Assembly (NCBI RefSeq): GCF_023115465.1
Contig: NZ_CP096034.1
Span: 930,001-994,000 of the forward strand
From: Gottfriedia acidiceleris
GTDB taxonomy: Bacteria > Bacillota > Bacilli > Bacillales > Bacillaceae_G
Direction of reading: 5' to 3'
Length of the DNA: 64,000 nt
The position numbers and the translations under genes were made by a program. Positions 27,313 through 38,742 of this stretch are shown here, in pieces; positions within the stretch are counted from its first letter, which is position 1, and each line of letters starts with the position of its first letter. The notes under the pieces are model-generated. The model was not told the DNA's origin, ran no database searches, and saw only the letters and a program-made list of their open reading frames with translations.

Positions 27313-28545
27313 TTGTCATTATTAAGTGAAGAAGCATTACATATGCATAGAGTACATCAAGGTAAATTAGAAACAGTTTCTAAGGTGCCAGTTACAAATG
27401 CTAAAGAACTAAGTTTAGCGTACTCACCAGGTGTTGCCGAGCCGTGTAAAGAAATTTACGAAGAAAAAAGCAGAGTGTATGAATACACAATGAAAGGTAA
27501 TATGGTTGGTGTAGTTTCTGATGGGTCTGCTGTTCTTGGACTAGGTAATATTGGACCAGAGGCTGCATTACCTGTAATGGAAGGTAAGGCTGCGTTATTT
27601 AAAAGCTTTGCTGGTGTTGATGCATTTCCTATCTGCTTAAATACGCAAGATGTAGAGCTAATCATTCAAACAGTAAAATTGTTAGAACCTACATTTGGTG
27701 GAATAAATTTAGAGGATATTGCAGCTCCAAACTGCTTTATAATAGAAGAGCGCTTAAAGCGTGAAACAAATATTCCAATATTCCATGATGATCAACATGG
27801 AACGGCTATCGTTACACTTGCAGGTTTAGTAAATGCTTTAAAAATAGTGAATAAAAATATGGCTGATATTAAAGTAGTCCTAAATGGTGCAGGAGCGGCA
27901 GGTATTGCTATATTAAAATTATTGTATCGTTTTGGTGTTCGTCAGATTATTATGTGTGATACAAAAGGCGCGATTTACGAAGGTCGTCCAAATGGGATGA
28001 ATAGCGTTAAAAGTGAAGTTGCAAAATACACAAATAAAGATAAAATTCAAGGTAGTCTAAAAGAAGTACTTGAAGGGGCAGACGTATTTATTGGGGTTTC
28101 TGTAAAAGGAGCAGTAACTCAAGAAATGGTTCGTTCAATGAATGAAAATCCTATTATTTTTGCAATGGCTAATCCTGATCCAGAAATTATGCCTGAAGAT
28201 GCAAAAGAGGCAGGGGCTTTAGTAATCGGTACTGGTCGAAGTGACTATCCTAACCAAGTAAATAACGTTCTTGCATTCCCAGGAATTTTCCGTGGAGCAT
28301 TAGATGTTCGTGCTACACATATTAATGAAGAGATGAAAATTGCTGCAGTAAATGCAATTGCAAGCTTAGTAAGTGAAGCTGATTTATCTCCAGATTTTAT
28401 TATTCCAGCACCATTTGATCCTCGAGTGGCTCCAAAAGTTGCTGCTAGTGTGGCAAAAGCTGCAATGGAAACAGGGGTTGCGAGATTGAATGTTGACCCG
28501 AAAGAAATCGAAGAAAAAACAAAAAAACTAGCTTTAATTAAATAG
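27313..28545 (+). CDS. ytsJ: NAD(P)-dependent malic enzyme (YtsJ/MaeB type)
   Basis: 410 residues; oxidative decarboxylation of malate to pyruvate. TTG 27313 is preferred because AGGGAGAGTG lies correctly for it; the GTG at 27304 overlaps that site. Signatures: LSLAYSPGVAEPC near 34, MEGKAALFKSFAGVDAFPICL near 87, the metal-site INLEDIAAPNCF, FHDDQHGTAIV near 156, and Rossmann VVLNGAGAAGIAILKLL near 188. The short form without an ACT or PTA domain matches YtsJ, the NADP-dependent malic enzyme of B. subtilis; cofactor preference is inferred from that. Precedes accDA as in B. subtilis. Confidence 0.93.
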   Translation: MSLLSEEALHMHRVHQGKLETVSKVPVTNAKELSLAYSPGVAEPCKEIYEEKSRVYEYTMKGNMVGVVSDGSAVLGLGNIGPEAALPVMEGKAALFKSFAGVDAFPICLNTQDVELIIQTVKLLEPTFGGINLEDIAAPNCFIIEERLKRETNIPIFHDDQHGTAIVTLAGLVNALKIVNKNMADIKVVLNGAGAAGIAILKLLYRFGVRQIIMCDTKGAIYEGRPNGMNSVKSEVAKYTNKDKIQGSLKEVLEGADVFIGVSVKGAVTQEMVRSMNENPIIFAMANPDPEIMPEDAKEAGALVIGTGRSDYPNQVNNVLAFPGIFRGALDVRATHINEEMKIAAVNAIASLVSEADLSPDFIIPAPFDPRVAPKVAASVAKAAMETGVARLNVDPKEIEEKTKKLALIK

Positions 28546-28573
28546 TTTTATTACCAGATATCAATATTAATGG

Positions 28574-28623
28574 GGATAGTATTACAATACTAAAATTAAG
28601 TAATGTAGTACTATCCTTTTTTA
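28574..28623 (+). terminator. Terminator after the malic enzyme gene
   Basis: GGATAGTA (28574-28581) pairs with TACTATCC (28609-28616) across a 27-base loop that may fold further, followed by T residues. Confidence 0.7.
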
Positions 28624-28783
28624 TCTGATATAATACTTAGATGTGGTAAAAAGTGCAGAGATTGTTGGAAATTAAAGGGATTTCATAAAAAATGCATAAA
28701 TTAGTTTTTTAAGATTTTCTACAAATTTCAAGTTGATTAAATGATTGAAATGACGAAATTTAGCTGAATTTTATCGACAAATG

Positions 28784-28811
28784 TTAACAAAAAGTGTATA
28801 ACATTTATAGT
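28784..28811 (+). promoter_or_regulatory. Candidate promoter for accD-accA
   Basis: TTAACA (28784-28789), 16 bases, TATAGT (28806-28811). An alternative pair with TCGACA (28774-28779), 17 bases and TATAAC (28797-28802) is also plausible. Confidence 0.45.
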
Positions 28812-28817
28812 ATCCTA

Positions 28818-28834
28818 TTAGTATTTAGTACTAA
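28818..28834 (+). promoter_or_regulatory. Candidate FapR operator upstream of accD
   Basis: A perfect 17-bp inverted repeat TTAGTA-N5-TACTAA between the putative -10 and the accD ribosome binding site. The half-site and spacing resemble the FapR box (repressor of fatty-acid and phospholipid synthesis, relieved by malonyl-CoA) as I remember it. Confidence 0.5.
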
Positions 28835-28854
28835 AAAAGTTAGGAGGAATTAGG

Positions 28855-29715
28855 TTGCAAATAAAAGACTTATTTTCCAAAAAGAAAAAATATGCATCTA
28901 TACCTTCAGAAGTAATGAGACAAGATTTACCTGACGGTGTTATGACAAAATGTCCTAAATGTAAAAAAATTAGTATTACAAAAGAATTAATAAAAAACCT
29001 AAAAGTTTGTAATAGTTGTGGATATCACCATCAAATGACAGCATTCGAACGAATCGAAAGCTTAATTGATGAAGATACTTTTGAAGAGTTTGATCACAAT
29101 ATGGTTTCTGCAAATCCTTTACATTTCCCTGATTACATAGAGAAACTTGAAGGGGATCGTAAAAAAACAGAACTTAACGAGGCGATTGTTACAGGAAAAG
29201 GAAAAATTGACGGAATTCCTGTTGTAATTGCAGTTATGGATGCAAGATTCCGAATGGGAAGCATGGGATCTGTTGTTGGAGAGAAAATAACTCGTGCAGT
29301 TGAGCAAGCCTCATCTGACGGTTCACCATTTATTATTTTTACTGCATCTGGCGGAGCTCGTATGCAAGAAGGTATTTTAAGTTTAATGCAAATGGCAAAA
29401 ACTAGTGCTGCGCTTAAAAAGCATAGCGAGCTAGGTTATTTAGCTATTTCTATTATGACAAATCCAACTACAGGTGGAGTATCTGCTAGTTTTGCTTCTT
29501 TAGGCGACTTTAACTTTGCTGAGCCTGGTGCTTTAATTGGTTTTGCTGGTAGACGTATTATTGAGCAAACGATTCGTGAAGAACTACCTGAAGACTTCCA
29601 AACTGCTGAATTCCTTTTGAATCATGGTCAGCTTGATGCAGTCATTTCACGATTAGAATTACGTTCAAAATTATTTACAATTCTTAACTTACATCAAGGG
29701 GGTGTCTTGCAATAG
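28855..29715 (+). CDS. accD: Acetyl-CoA carboxylase carboxyltransferase subunit beta
   Basis: 286 residues from TTG 28855 (AGGAGGAAT upstream). N-terminal zinc ribbon with Cys33, Cys36, Cys52 and Cys55, followed by the crotonase-like carboxyltransferase domain, whose acyl-CoA-site glycine segments read [12 protein letters not shown] and [18 protein letters not shown]. With AccA it transfers the carboxyl group from biotin to acetyl-CoA to make malonyl-CoA, the commitment step of fatty-acid synthesis. Overlaps accA by one base (TAGTG). Confidence 0.97.
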   Translation: MQIKDLFSKKKKYASIPSEVMRQDLPDGVMTKCPKCKKISITKELIKNLKVCNSCGYHHQMTAFERIESLIDEDTFEEFDHNMVSANPLHFPDYIEKLEGDRKKTELNEAIVTGKGKIDGIPVVIAVMDARFRMGSMGSVVGEKITRAVEQASSDGSPFIIFTASGGARMQEGILSLMQMAKTSAALKKHSELGYLAISIMTNPTTGGVSASFASLGDFNFAEPGALIGFAGRRIIEQTIREELPEDFQTAEFLLNHGQLDAVISRLELRSKLFTILNLHQGGVLQ

Positions 29716-30671
29716 TGGTTATGTTAGAATTCGAAAAACCGATTCATGAACTAAAGACGAAAATAGACGAGCTAAAGGTTTATACAAGTCAACATGATGT
29801 TGATTTTTCTGAAGAAATCAGACGTTTAGAAGAACGTTTAAAAACCTTAGAAAATGAAATATACGGTAACATGGGAGTTTGGGATCGTGTACAAGTTGCT
29901 AGACATCCAGAACGACCAACTACTTTAGATTATGTTAATAGATTATTTACGGATTTCTTTGAGTGTCATGGTGATCGATTATTCGGAGACGATGCTGCAA
30001 TCGTTTCAGGTATCGCATCTTACCGTGGATTACCTGTTACTATCGTTGGACATCAACGTGGTAAAGATACAAAAGAAAATATAAAACGTAATTTCGGTAT
30101 GCCACATCCAGAAGGGTACCGAAAAGCACTTCGTTTAATGAAGCAAGCAGAGAAATTTAACAGACCAATTATCGCGTTTATCGATACAAAAGGTGCATAT
30201 CCTGGTAAGGCAGCTGAAGAGCGTGGACAAAGTGAAGCAATTGCCCGAAATATTTTTGAAATGGCAGGCTTAAAAGTACCTACTATTTGTATTGTAATTG
30301 GCGAAGGTGGTAGTGGTGGAGCGTTAGCATTAGGAATTGGTAATAAGTTACTGATGTTAGAAAACTCGACTTACTCTGTTATTTCACCAGAAGGTGCAGC
30401 AGCATTATTATGGAAAGATGCTTCACAAGCACGTAGAGCAGCTGAAACAATGAAAATTACAGCTCCAGACTTATTAGAATTAGGTGTAGTTGACCAAATT
30501 ATTCCAGAAGTAAAAGGTGGAGCACAAAATGATGTTGAACAACAGGCTAAATATATCGATAAGTACTTATATGAAACATTAAAGTCACTTTTAACTATGG
30601 ATAAAGAAGAGCTAGTTCAACAACGATATGAAAAACACGCAAAATTAGGGAAAATTTCTTTTAATCAATAA
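29715..30671 (+). CDS. accA: Acetyl-CoA carboxylase carboxyltransferase subunit alpha
   Basis: 318 residues. GTG 29715 overlaps the accD stop and has AAGGGGGTG about ten bases upstream, so it is a better start than ATG 29721, which is 16 or more bases from that site. Starts with a helical N-terminus ([16 protein letters not shown]) and carries [27 protein letters not shown], and the oxyanion-type [19 protein letters not shown] near 195-213. Normal length. Translationally coupled to accD. Confidence 0.97.
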   Translation: MVMLEFEKPIHELKTKIDELKVYTSQHDVDFSEEIRRLEERLKTLENEIYGNMGVWDRVQVARHPERPTTLDYVNRLFTDFFECHGDRLFGDDAAIVSGIASYRGLPVTIVGHQRGKDTKENIKRNFGMPHPEGYRKALRLMKQAEKFNRPIIAFIDTKGAYPGKAAEERGQSEAIARNIFEMAGLKVPTICIVIGEGGSGGALALGIGNKLLMLENSTYSVISPEGAAALLWKDASQARRAAETMKITAPDLLELGVVDQIIPEVKGGAQNDVEQQAKYIDKYLYETLKSLLTMDKEELVQQRYEKHAKLGKISFNQ

Positions 30672-30903
30672 TATTTAGTTTAACTTCTAGAGTGTGTGAA
30701 ACAATATGTTAGCATGCTCTTTTTGTATTTTTTTTATAAAATTAGTAAAAAATAGCTATATGCTAAAAGATGTCGTCATACTTTTTAACAGTGTTTCATT
30801 CATTAATAAAAGTTTATGAAAAAGTTCACATTATTTCTATTGTTTAAATAGGCATTACATGGTACTTTATTAAAATGAATAAAGACATAAGGAAAATCAT
30901 TGA

Positions 30904-31875
<972 letters not shown>

Positions 31876-31954
31876 TTCGATAGATTAAATTGGGCAATCG
31901 ATTTCATAAATTTCGTAAAAGTATAGAGTTTTATATAACTTTGGAGGGTAAAAA

Positions 31955-33709
31955 ATGCGTAAAACAAAAATAGTTTGTACGATCGGTCCTGCTAGTGAAA
32001 CGGTAGAAAAATTAGTAGAGTTAATTAATGCAGGAATGAACGTAGCACGTTTAAACTTCTCACATGGTTCTCATGAAGAGCATGCTGCAAGAATTACAAG
32101 TATCCGCGAGGCTTCAAAAAGAACTGGTAGAACTGTAGCGATTCTTTTAGATACAAAAGGTCCAGAAATTCGTACTTTAGATTTTGAAGGTGGCCAAGCA
32201 GAATTAAAAACTGGAAATGAAGTTATTATTACTACTGAACCGGTAGTAGGTACAGCAGAAAAATTTGCAGTATCGTACGAAGGATTAATTGATGACGTAC
32301 ATGTTGGTTCTAAAATTTTAATCGATGATGGATTAATAGGATTAGAAGTAATCGGAATTGAAGGAAATGATATTCGTACTAAAGTGTTAAACAGCGGTTT
32401 AGTAAAAAATAAAAAAGGTGTAAACGTACCAAATGTACGTGTGAATTTACCTGGTATTACAGAAAAAGATATAAGCGATATCGAATTTGGTATTGAACAA
32501 AATGTTGATTTTATTGCTGCATCTTTCGTTCGTAAAGCTTCTGATGTATTAGAAATTCGTGAGCTTCTAGGTAAACATGGCGCAGAGTATATTCAAATTA
32601 TACCGAAAATCGAAAACCAAGAAGGGATCGATAATATCGATGAAATTCTTGAGGTTTCAGATGGTTTAATGGTTGCACGTGGAGATATGGGTGTAGAAAT
32701 TCCACCAGAAGAGGTACCAATCGTTCAAAAACTATTAATTAAAAAATGTAATAACTTAGGTAAGCCAGTAATTACAGCTACTCAAATGTTAGATTCAATG
32801 CAACGTAATCCTCGACCTACACGAGCAGAGGCAAGTGACGTTGCAAATGCCATTCTTGATGGAACTGATGCAATTATGTTATCAGGAGAAACAGCAGCAG
32901 GTTCATATCCAATCGAATCAGTTTCAATGATGAACTCAATTGCGCTTCGAATTGAAAAAAGCTTACAATACGAAGAATTATTTAAAAAGCGTCAAAGAGA
33001 AAATAAAGGAACGATTACAGATGCAATTGGTCAATCGGTTGCAGCAACAGCTTTAAATCTAAAAGTAGCTGCAATTATTGCTCCTACAGAGAGTGGACAT
33101 ACTGCGAAAATGATTTCAAAATATCGTCCAAAAGCTCCAATTTTAGCTATTACATCTGACATACGAATTTGTCGTCGCCTAACTTTAGTTTGGGGAGTTC
33201 AAACTGAATATAGAGAAAGAGCAAACTCAACTGATGAAATGTTACAACATGCTATGGAAGCAGCTCAAGACGCTAAATTTGTTTCAAATGGTGATACTGT
33301 CATCATTACTGCTGGATTACCAATTGGTGAAACAGGTATGACAAATATGATGAAAATCCATGTAGTAGGTGACGTGATCGCTCAAGGTCAAGGTATTGGC
33401 CGCAAAACTGCTGCAGGAAAAGTTGTCATCGCAAAAACTGGTGAAGAAGCTGTTTCGAAAGTTACACCAGGAAGTATTCTTGTAACAAATAGTACAGATA
33501 GAGACATGATGCCAGCAATAGAAAGAGCAGCAGCTATTATTACTGAAGAAGGTGGATTAACTAGCCATGCTGCAGTAGTAGGTGTTAGCTTAGGAATTCC
33601 CGTAATTGTTGGAGTTGAAAATGCAACAAACATCTTTGTAAATGGACAAGCTGTCACAGTAGATGCTTCTAGAGGAATAGTTAGTACAGGACATAAAAGC
33701 ATATTTTAA
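31955..33709 (+). CDS. pyk: Pyruvate kinase with C-terminal PEP-utiliser domain
   Basis: 584 residues: barrel and B domains, allosteric C domain to about 470, and an extra C-terminal phosphohistidine-like domain (about 480-584, with [24 protein letters not shown]). That extension is normal in Bacillus and Geobacillus. [15 protein letters not shown] start, KIENQEG lysine motif near 220, [12 protein letters not shown] near 241 and [10 protein letters not shown] near 271 are present. Converts PEP and ADP to pyruvate and ATP. Confidence 0.98.
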   Translation: MRKTKIVCTIGPASETVEKLVELINAGMNVARLNFSHGSHEEHAARITSIREASKRTGRTVAILLDTKGPEIRTLDFEGGQAELKTGNEVIITTEPVVGTAEKFAVSYEGLIDDVHVGSKILIDDGLIGLEVIGIEGNDIRTKVLNSGLVKNKKGVNVPNVRVNLPGITEKDISDIEFGIEQNVDFIAASFVRKASDVLEIRELLGKHGAEYIQIIPKIENQEGIDNIDEILEVSDGLMVARGDMGVEIPPEEVPIVQKLLIKKCNNLGKPVITATQMLDSMQRNPRPTRAEASDVANAILDGTDAIMLSGETAAGSYPIESVSMMNSIALRIEKSLQYEELFKKRQRENKGTITDAIGQSVAATALNLKVAAIIAPTESGHTAKMISKYRPKAPILAITSDIRICRRLTLVWGVQTEYRERANSTDEMLQHAMEAAQDAKFVSNGDTVIITAGLPIGETGMTNMMKIHVVGDVIAQGQGIGRKTAAGKVVIAKTGEEAVSKVTPGSILVTNSTDRDMMPAIERAAAIITEEGGLTSHAAVVGVSLGIPVIVGVENATNIFVNGQAVTVDASRGIVSTGHKSIF

Positions 33710-33715
33710 GATATA

Positions 33716-33752
33716 ATAAAGAGAAGGACAAAGTTTCCTTCTCTTTATTTTT
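33716..33752 (+). terminator. Terminator after pyk
   Basis: AAAGAGAAGGA pairs with TCCTTCTCTTT, extended by A-T pairs, then a T-run. Confidence 0.88.
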
Positions 33753-33810
33753 TGACATGCATAAGATTATTAAGAGATATTTTTAATTCTAAGCAAGAGG
33801 TGAAACTATC

Positions 33811-34206
33811 ATGAAAAAACTGGTTGGTTGGCTATTGTTAATCCCATTAATTGATTTAATCTGTTTAACATTACTTAGTAGAGTAATTGGTTCCTTATCA
33901 GTATTTCTTTGGCTAATTGGTACGCTTTTGATTGGTATATATATCATGAGATCCGTTTGGGTTACAGTTAAACAACAAGCCGGAGAACAGATTCGGGCAG
34001 GTAAAATGCCAGATTTAATCATGATAGAGGGATTATCATTTTTCCTAATTGGTCTCCTATTTTTTATTCCAGGACCAATTACCGACTTACTAGCAATCGT
34101 GTTGCTAATTAAACCAATTAGAATAAAATTTGTTCAACAACTTATTTATTTTGTAATGAAAAAGCTAAAAGGTAATGTTGTTTGGACTGGATTTATAAAG
34201 AAATAA
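33811..34206 (+). CDS. fxsA: FxsA-family membrane protein
   Basis: 131 residues with the FxsA pattern: LVGWLLLIPLIDLICLTLLSRVIG, the central GIYIMRSVWVTVKQQAGEQIRAGKMP and the GLSFFLIGLLFFIPGPITDLLAIVLLI helices. Ribosome binding site GAGGTGAAA. FxsA in E. coli relieves F-exclusion of phage T7 when overexpressed; its natural role is unknown. In B. subtilis the syntenic gene is ytzA. A bidirectional terminator follows. Confidence 0.9.
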   Translation: MKKLVGWLLLIPLIDLICLTLLSRVIGSLSVFLWLIGTLLIGIYIMRSVWVTVKQQAGEQIRAGKMPDLIMIEGLSFFLIGLLFFIPGPITDLLAIVLLIKPIRIKFVQQLIYFVMKKLKGNVVWTGFIKK

Positions 34207-34242
34207 ACATTGATAATGAATAAGATTTTTTATAAGAGGCAA

Positions 34243-34274
34243 AAAACGAGAAAGCAGTTAGCTTTCTCGTTTTA
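34243..34274. terminator. Bidirectional terminator between fxsA and ytvI
   Basis: AAAACGAGAAAGC pairs with GCTTTCTCGTTTT with a five-base loop. Confidence 0.9.
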
Positions 34275-34306
34275 ATTTGCACAGAAATAAAAATTTGATT
34301 TTCAGC

Positions 34307-35419
34307 TTAATTCGAACCTCTAATATAATACCAAATTTCATGGAAGACTCTTGCTCGATACAAGGTTGATAAAATTACTAAAGTTACTGGACCTGCTATC
34401 AATCCTAGTAAACCAAAAAATTTAAAACCAACAAATAACGAGATTAAAGTAGGAAGTGGTTGTAATCCAATATTTGAAGATAGAACTTTTGGCTCTGCAA
34501 GTTGACGTTGGACAATTACAACACCATATAAAATTGCAAGACCAATCGTTAATTTATAATCGCTAGACAAAAACGTATATAAGATCCATGGTACGAAAAT
34601 TAAGCCAGTTCCTAAGTAAGGAAGTAAGTCGATGAAACCGATTAAAATAGCGATCGTGATAGCAAAAGGAATTCTTAATATTAATAATCCGATTAAGACT
34701 AGCACTGTCGTCATAGAAATAAGAGTGATATGTGCTTTTATAAAACCAAATAAAGCTTTTCGTAAATCAATAAAAATTGTTTTGCTGTAATGTTGAATTC
34801 GATCTGGAGTATATTTTGCGAATAAATTTTTTATTTTGTACCAATCTTTACTAATAAAGAATGTTGCTAATAAAGAAACGAATATTAAAGTAGCAGTATT
34901 TGGTAATAAAGCAATTACTAATTTAATTCCTACAATAATTCCGTTTAATGCTTCTTTTCCTAGATTAATTGCAGAATCGCCAATTGATTGTATATTTGTA
35001 CGAATCGTTTGCTGTTGACCAGCACCAAGTTGACTATATTTACTCATAATTAAGTCATATAAAGGAATGACCTTATCAGTAACAATATTTTCAACAAAAT
35101 AAATTAATCGCTCGAAGCTTTCGGGAACAACTTGAATTAAATAGGTTGAACCTGAAATTATTTCCGTAATTAGTAATGTAAATAATCCTCCTAGAACAGC
35201 TAACAGTAAAATAATTGATAAAAATGCTGCTATTCCTCTTGGTATTCTTGCTTTTTCGTTTAATAAATTTACTAGTGGATTTAAAAGGTATGCAACGATA
35301 AAAGCAATGATGAAAGGGTATGTAAGTTTTGAGATGAATAGTGCCACGTAAAGACCTAAAATAGTACATGCGATTACAAATAAAAACCGAATAATCTGAA
35401 AAACTAAAGTTCTATTCAA
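34307..35419 (-). CDS. ytvI: Sporulation integral membrane protein YtvI (AI-2E transporter family)
   Basis: About 370 residues. Start TTG with T at 35419 is preferred because GGAAGGAGGTAAAAG precedes it; a longer frame would begin inside that site. Six to eight membrane helices, with family motifs FIVAYLLNPLVNLLNEKARIPRG near 38-60 and the late GFIDLLPYLGTGLIFVPW near 263-280, plus LSTLYRARVFHEIWYYIRG at the end. Related to the YtvI/AI-2E exporter superfamily and tied to sporulation in B. subtilis. Divergent from ytwI. Confidence 0.9.
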   Translation of the reverse strand: MNRTLVFQIIRFLFVIACTILGLYVALFISKLTYPFIIAFIVAYLLNPLVNLLNEKARIPRGIAAFLSIILLLAVLGGLFTLLITEIISGSTYLIQVVPESFERLIYFVENIVTDKVIPLYDLIMSKYSQLGAGQQQTIRTNIQSIGDSAINLGKEALNGIIVGIKLVIALLPNTATLIFVSLLATFFISKDWYKIKNLFAKYTPDRIQHYSKTIFIDLRKALFGFIKAHITLISMTTVLVLIGLLILRIPFAITIAILIGFIDLLPYLGTGLIFVPWILYTFLSSDYKLTIGLAILYGVVIVQRQLAEPKVLSSNIGLQPLPTLISLFVGFKFFGLLGLIAGPVTLVILSTLYRARVFHEIWYYIRGSN

Positions 35420-35542
35420 ACTTTTACCTCCTTCCAAAGTGAAATGAGTCCTCTTGTCTTATTTTATCAAGAATTATTTTTTTATAATAGTAAAGTTTGA
35501 TAGTATTTATTAATAAATTATACATTAAGGGGATAATAACAA

Positions 35543-36001
35543 ATGAGTGAATCGACAATATTTCTCTTAGTTTTATTATTAATTGGTGCAATCGCTAAAA
35601 ATAACTCTTTAATTATTTCAATTATAGTATTGTTAGTACTAAAATATACTCCTCTAGGAGACCGAGTATTTCCGTATATGCAATCAAAAGGTATTAATTT
35701 AGGCGTAACGATTATTACGATTGCGGTATTAGTACCAATCGCGACTGGTGAAATCGGTTTTAAAAATTTGATTGATGCATTAAAAACGCCTGTTGCTTGG
35801 ATCGCACTACTCTCTGGTATCGCTGTGGCTCTTCTGGCTAAAGGTGGAGTACAATTATTAGCTACTAGTCCACAAATAACAGCAGCATTAGTACTAGGTA
35901 CTGTACTGTCTGTAGCGGTATTTAAAGGGGTTGCAGTAGGGCCTTTAATTGGAGCTGGAATCGCATATCTATTCATTTGGATTGTAGAATTAATTAAGTA
36001 A
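35543..36001 (+). CDS. ytwI: YtwI-like DUF441 membrane protein
   Basis: 152 residues, about four or five membrane helices; VLKYTPLGDRVFPYMQSKGINLGVTIITIAVLVPIATGEIG is the DUF441 hallmark (about residues 31-71), followed by a KTPVAWIALLSGIAVALLAKGGV segment. Placed just upstream of citZ as in B. subtilis. Function unknown; likely a membrane protein with no visible catalytic residues. Confidence 0.9.
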   Translation: MSESTIFLLVLLLIGAIAKNNSLIISIIVLLVLKYTPLGDRVFPYMQSKGINLGVTIITIAVLVPIATGEIGFKNLIDALKTPVAWIALLSGIAVALLAKGGVQLLATSPQITAALVLGTVLSVAVFKGVAVGPLIGAGIAYLFIWIVELIK

Positions 36002-36036
36002 TTGCATAATAATTATATTTTAGTAAATTGTTTTCA

Positions 36037-36065
36037 TTCACAAAAGTCAGATTATTGTTTATAAT
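36037..36065 (+). promoter_or_regulatory. SigA-type promoter for the citZ operon
   Basis: TTCACA (36037-36042), 17 bases, TATAAT (36060-36065), about 108 bases before the citZ start, leaving a ~100-base leader. Confidence 0.6.
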
Positions 36066-36172
36066 AAATGATAGTAGGGTTCCTTTCTATGTATACTCGG
36101 TATTTTATAAGAGTTATACCAGTATATGTATTAAATACTAGGGAAATTTTTGCGTAAAGGAGAGAGGGGAAT

Positions 36173-37291
36173 ATGACAGTTAAAAGTGGTTTAGAGGGTG
36201 TTGTAGCAGCTACGACTTCTATAAGTTCTATTATTGATGATACATTAACGTATGTAGGTATCGGTATTGATGAATTAGCAGAATATGCAAGTTTTGAAGA
36301 AGTAGTATATTTATTATGGCATCGCAAATTACCAAATAAGGATCAACTTAAAAAACTTGCTTCTCAATTAGCAGATAATGCTGAATTACCAGAAGAAGTT
36401 ATTACTTACTTAAAATCAACTAATTTAAAAAATGTACATCCAATGTCTGTACTACGTACAGTTATTTCAATGCTTGCATTGTATGATAAAAATGCTGAAG
36501 CAATGGACTCAGATTCAAATTATCTTAAAGCAATCCAACTTCAAGCTAAAATTTCGACATTTGTGGCAGCGTTTTCTCGAATTCGTCAGGGGCTTGAACC
36601 AGTCGCTCCTAATAAAGATTTATCATTCGCGGCTAACTTCTTATACATGCTAACTGGTGATAAACCTAATGCAATTGCTGAAGAAGCAATTAATAAGGCT
36701 TTAGTACTACACGCTGACCATGAATTAAATGCTTCAACATTTACTGCACGCGTTTGCGTAGCTACATTATCTGATATTTATTCAGGTATTACAGCTGCAA
36801 TTGGAGCTTTAAAAGGTCCATTACACGGCGGCGCAAATGAAAGCGTTATGAAAATGTTAGCTGAAATCGGTGAGATTGAAAATGTTGAATCGTACATTCA
36901 AGAGAAAATGGATGCTAAAGCTAAAATTATGGGATTCGGACATCGCGTATACCGTGGTGGGGACCCACGTGCGAAACATTTAAAAGAAATGTCTCGTCAA
37001 TTAGGTGCAATTACTGGAGAGTTAAAATGGTACACAATGTCTGAAAAAATTGAAGAACTTGTTACAACTCAAAAGAATATTCCACCAAATGTTGATTTCT
37101 ACTCTGCATCTGTTTATCACAGCTTAGGAATTGAACATGATTTATTCACTCCAATCTTTGCTATTAGCCGTATGTCTGGCTGGACTGCACACATTTTAGA
37201 ACAATATGAAAATAATCGTATTATTCGTCCGCGTGCAGATTATACAGGACCAGAGAAAAACTCTTACATTCCAATTGAAGAGCGTGCATAA
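36173..37291 (+). CDS. citZ: Citrate synthase
   Basis: 372 residues; condenses acetyl-CoA and oxaloacetate. Conserved residues are visible in LHADHELNASTFTARV (His region near 180), KGPLHGGANESVMKML near 215, MGFGHRVYRGGDPRAKHLKEM near 254, and NVDFYSASVYHSLGIEHDLFTPIFAISR near 304. Ribosome binding site AAAGGAGAGAG. First gene of citZ-icd-mdh, the usual Bacillus TCA operon. Confidence 0.97.
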   Translation: MTVKSGLEGVVAATTSISSIIDDTLTYVGIGIDELAEYASFEEVVYLLWHRKLPNKDQLKKLASQLADNAELPEEVITYLKSTNLKNVHPMSVLRTVISMLALYDKNAEAMDSDSNYLKAIQLQAKISTFVAAFSRIRQGLEPVAPNKDLSFAANFLYMLTGDKPNAIAEEAINKALVLHADHELNASTFTARVCVATLSDIYSGITAAIGALKGPLHGGANESVMKMLAEIGEIENVESYIQEKMDAKAKIMGFGHRVYRGGDPRAKHLKEMSRQLGAITGELKWYTMSEKIEELVTTQKNIPPNVDFYSASVYHSLGIEHDLFTPIFAISRMSGWTAHILEQYENNRIIRPRADYTGPEKNSYIPIEERA

Positions 37292-37425
37292 AGAAGTAAT
37301 TGAATACTTAAAATAGTATTTAATATTCGAACAATAGTGGTATAGTAAAGAGAGGAAGAGGAATCTTCCTCTCAAAAGCATGTATTTTAATGAATTTAAC
37401 TTATTTATACAAGGGGGAGCATGTA

Positions 37426-38706
37426 ATGCAAGCTGAAAAAATTACATTAGTAGACGGCCAATTAAACGTGCCAAACAATCCAATTATTCCTTTTATTGAA
37501 GGCGACGGTACAGGCCCAGATATTTGGGCAGCATCTTCACGTGTTTTAGATGCAGCTGTTGAAAAAGCATATAATGGTAATCGTAAAATTGAATGGAAAG
37601 AAGTTCTTGCTGGTGAAAAAGCATTTAATGTTACTGGTGAATGGTTACCTCAAGAAACTTTAAATTTAATTCAAGAGTACATGATCGCAATTAAAGGACC
37701 TTTAACTACTCCAGTTGGTGGTGGTATTCGTTCATTAAACGTTGCTCTACGTCAAGAACTAGATTTATTTGTGTGTTTACGTCCTGTACGTTACTTTGAA
37801 GGTGTACCTTCACCAGTTAAACGTCCAGAAGATACAGATATGGTAATTTTCCGTGAAAACACTGAAGATATCTATGCTGGTATCGAATATGAAAAAGGTT
37901 CTGAAGCAGTTCAAAAAGTGATTGAATTTTTACAAAAAGAAATGGGTGTTAATAAAATCCGTTTCCCAGAAACATCTGGTATCGGTATTAAACCAATTTC
38001 TGAAGAAGGTACAAAACGTCTTGTACGTGCAGCAATTAATTATGCAATTCAAGAAAACCGTAAATCTTTAACTTTAGTTCATAAAGGTAATATCATGAAA
38101 TTTACTGAAGGTGCATTTAAGAACTGGGGTTATGAAGTTGCTGAGCAAGAATTCGGCGATAAAGTATTTACATGGGCAGAATACGATCGCATCGTAGAAA
38201 CAAGCGGTAAAGATGCTGCAAACAAAGCAATGGATGAAGCTGAAAAAGCTGGTAAAATCCTAGTAAAAGACAGCATTGCTGATATCTTCTTACAACAAAT
38301 TTTAACTAGACCACGTGAGTTCGATGTAGTAGCTACAATGAACTTAAATGGTGACTATATTTCTGATGCACTAGCTGCTCAAGTAGGTGGAATTGGTATC
38401 GCTCCTGGAGCAAATATCAACTACGAAACTGGACATGCTATTTTTGAAGCTACTCATGGTACAGCACCTAAATATGCTGGACTAGATAAAGTAAACCCAT
38501 CTTCAGTTATTCTTTCTGGAGTATTAATGCTTGAGCATATGGGTTGGAATGAAGCAGCTTCTATGATTCTTAATTCAATGGAAAAAACAATCGCTTCAAA
38601 AGTTGTTACTTATGACTTTGCTCGTCTAATGGATGGAGCTACTGAAGTGAAATGTTCTGAATTTGCAAACGAATTAATTTCAAATATGGAATCAGTTCTT
38701 GTATAA
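37426..38706 (+). CDS. icd: NADP-dependent isocitrate dehydrogenase
   Basis: 426 residues. ATG 37426 is chosen because AAGGGGGAG (37411-37419) precedes it and the protein then aligns with the usual N-terminus ([21 protein letters not shown]); the frame is open 12 codons further up. The phosphorylatable-type region [24 protein letters not shown] and [26 protein letters not shown] with the [15 protein letters not shown] segment are typical. Middle gene of the citZ-icd-mdh run. Confidence 0.97.
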   Translation: MQAEKITLVDGQLNVPNNPIIPFIEGDGTGPDIWAASSRVLDAAVEKAYNGNRKIEWKEVLAGEKAFNVTGEWLPQETLNLIQEYMIAIKGPLTTPVGGGIRSLNVALRQELDLFVCLRPVRYFEGVPSPVKRPEDTDMVIFRENTEDIYAGIEYEKGSEAVQKVIEFLQKEMGVNKIRFPETSGIGIKPISEEGTKRLVRAAINYAIQENRKSLTLVHKGNIMKFTEGAFKNWGYEVAEQEFGDKVFTWAEYDRIVETSGKDAANKAMDEAEKAGKILVKDSIADIFLQQILTRPREFDVVATMNLNGDYISDALAAQVGGIGIAPGANINYETGHAIFEATHGTAPKYAGLDKVNPSSVILSGVLMLEHMGWNEAASMILNSMEKTIASKVVTYDFARLMDGATEVKCSEFANELISNMESVLV

Positions 38707-38742
38707 TTAAATTGTGTTTGTAAACAAAAGGGAGGTATTTAT

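Noticed and set aside
33388-33702. Minus-strand 104-codon frame over pyk
   Set aside because: Shadow of the pyk C-terminal domain; composition explained by the opposite strand.
35518-35976. Minus-strand 152-codon frame over ytwI
   Set aside because: Antisense to a membrane-protein gene with good start and family match.
36002-36172. CcpC-type boxes before citZ
   Set aside because: ATAA...TTAT pairs occur, but with three-base spacing rather than the seven known for CcpC, and they are common in AT-rich DNA.
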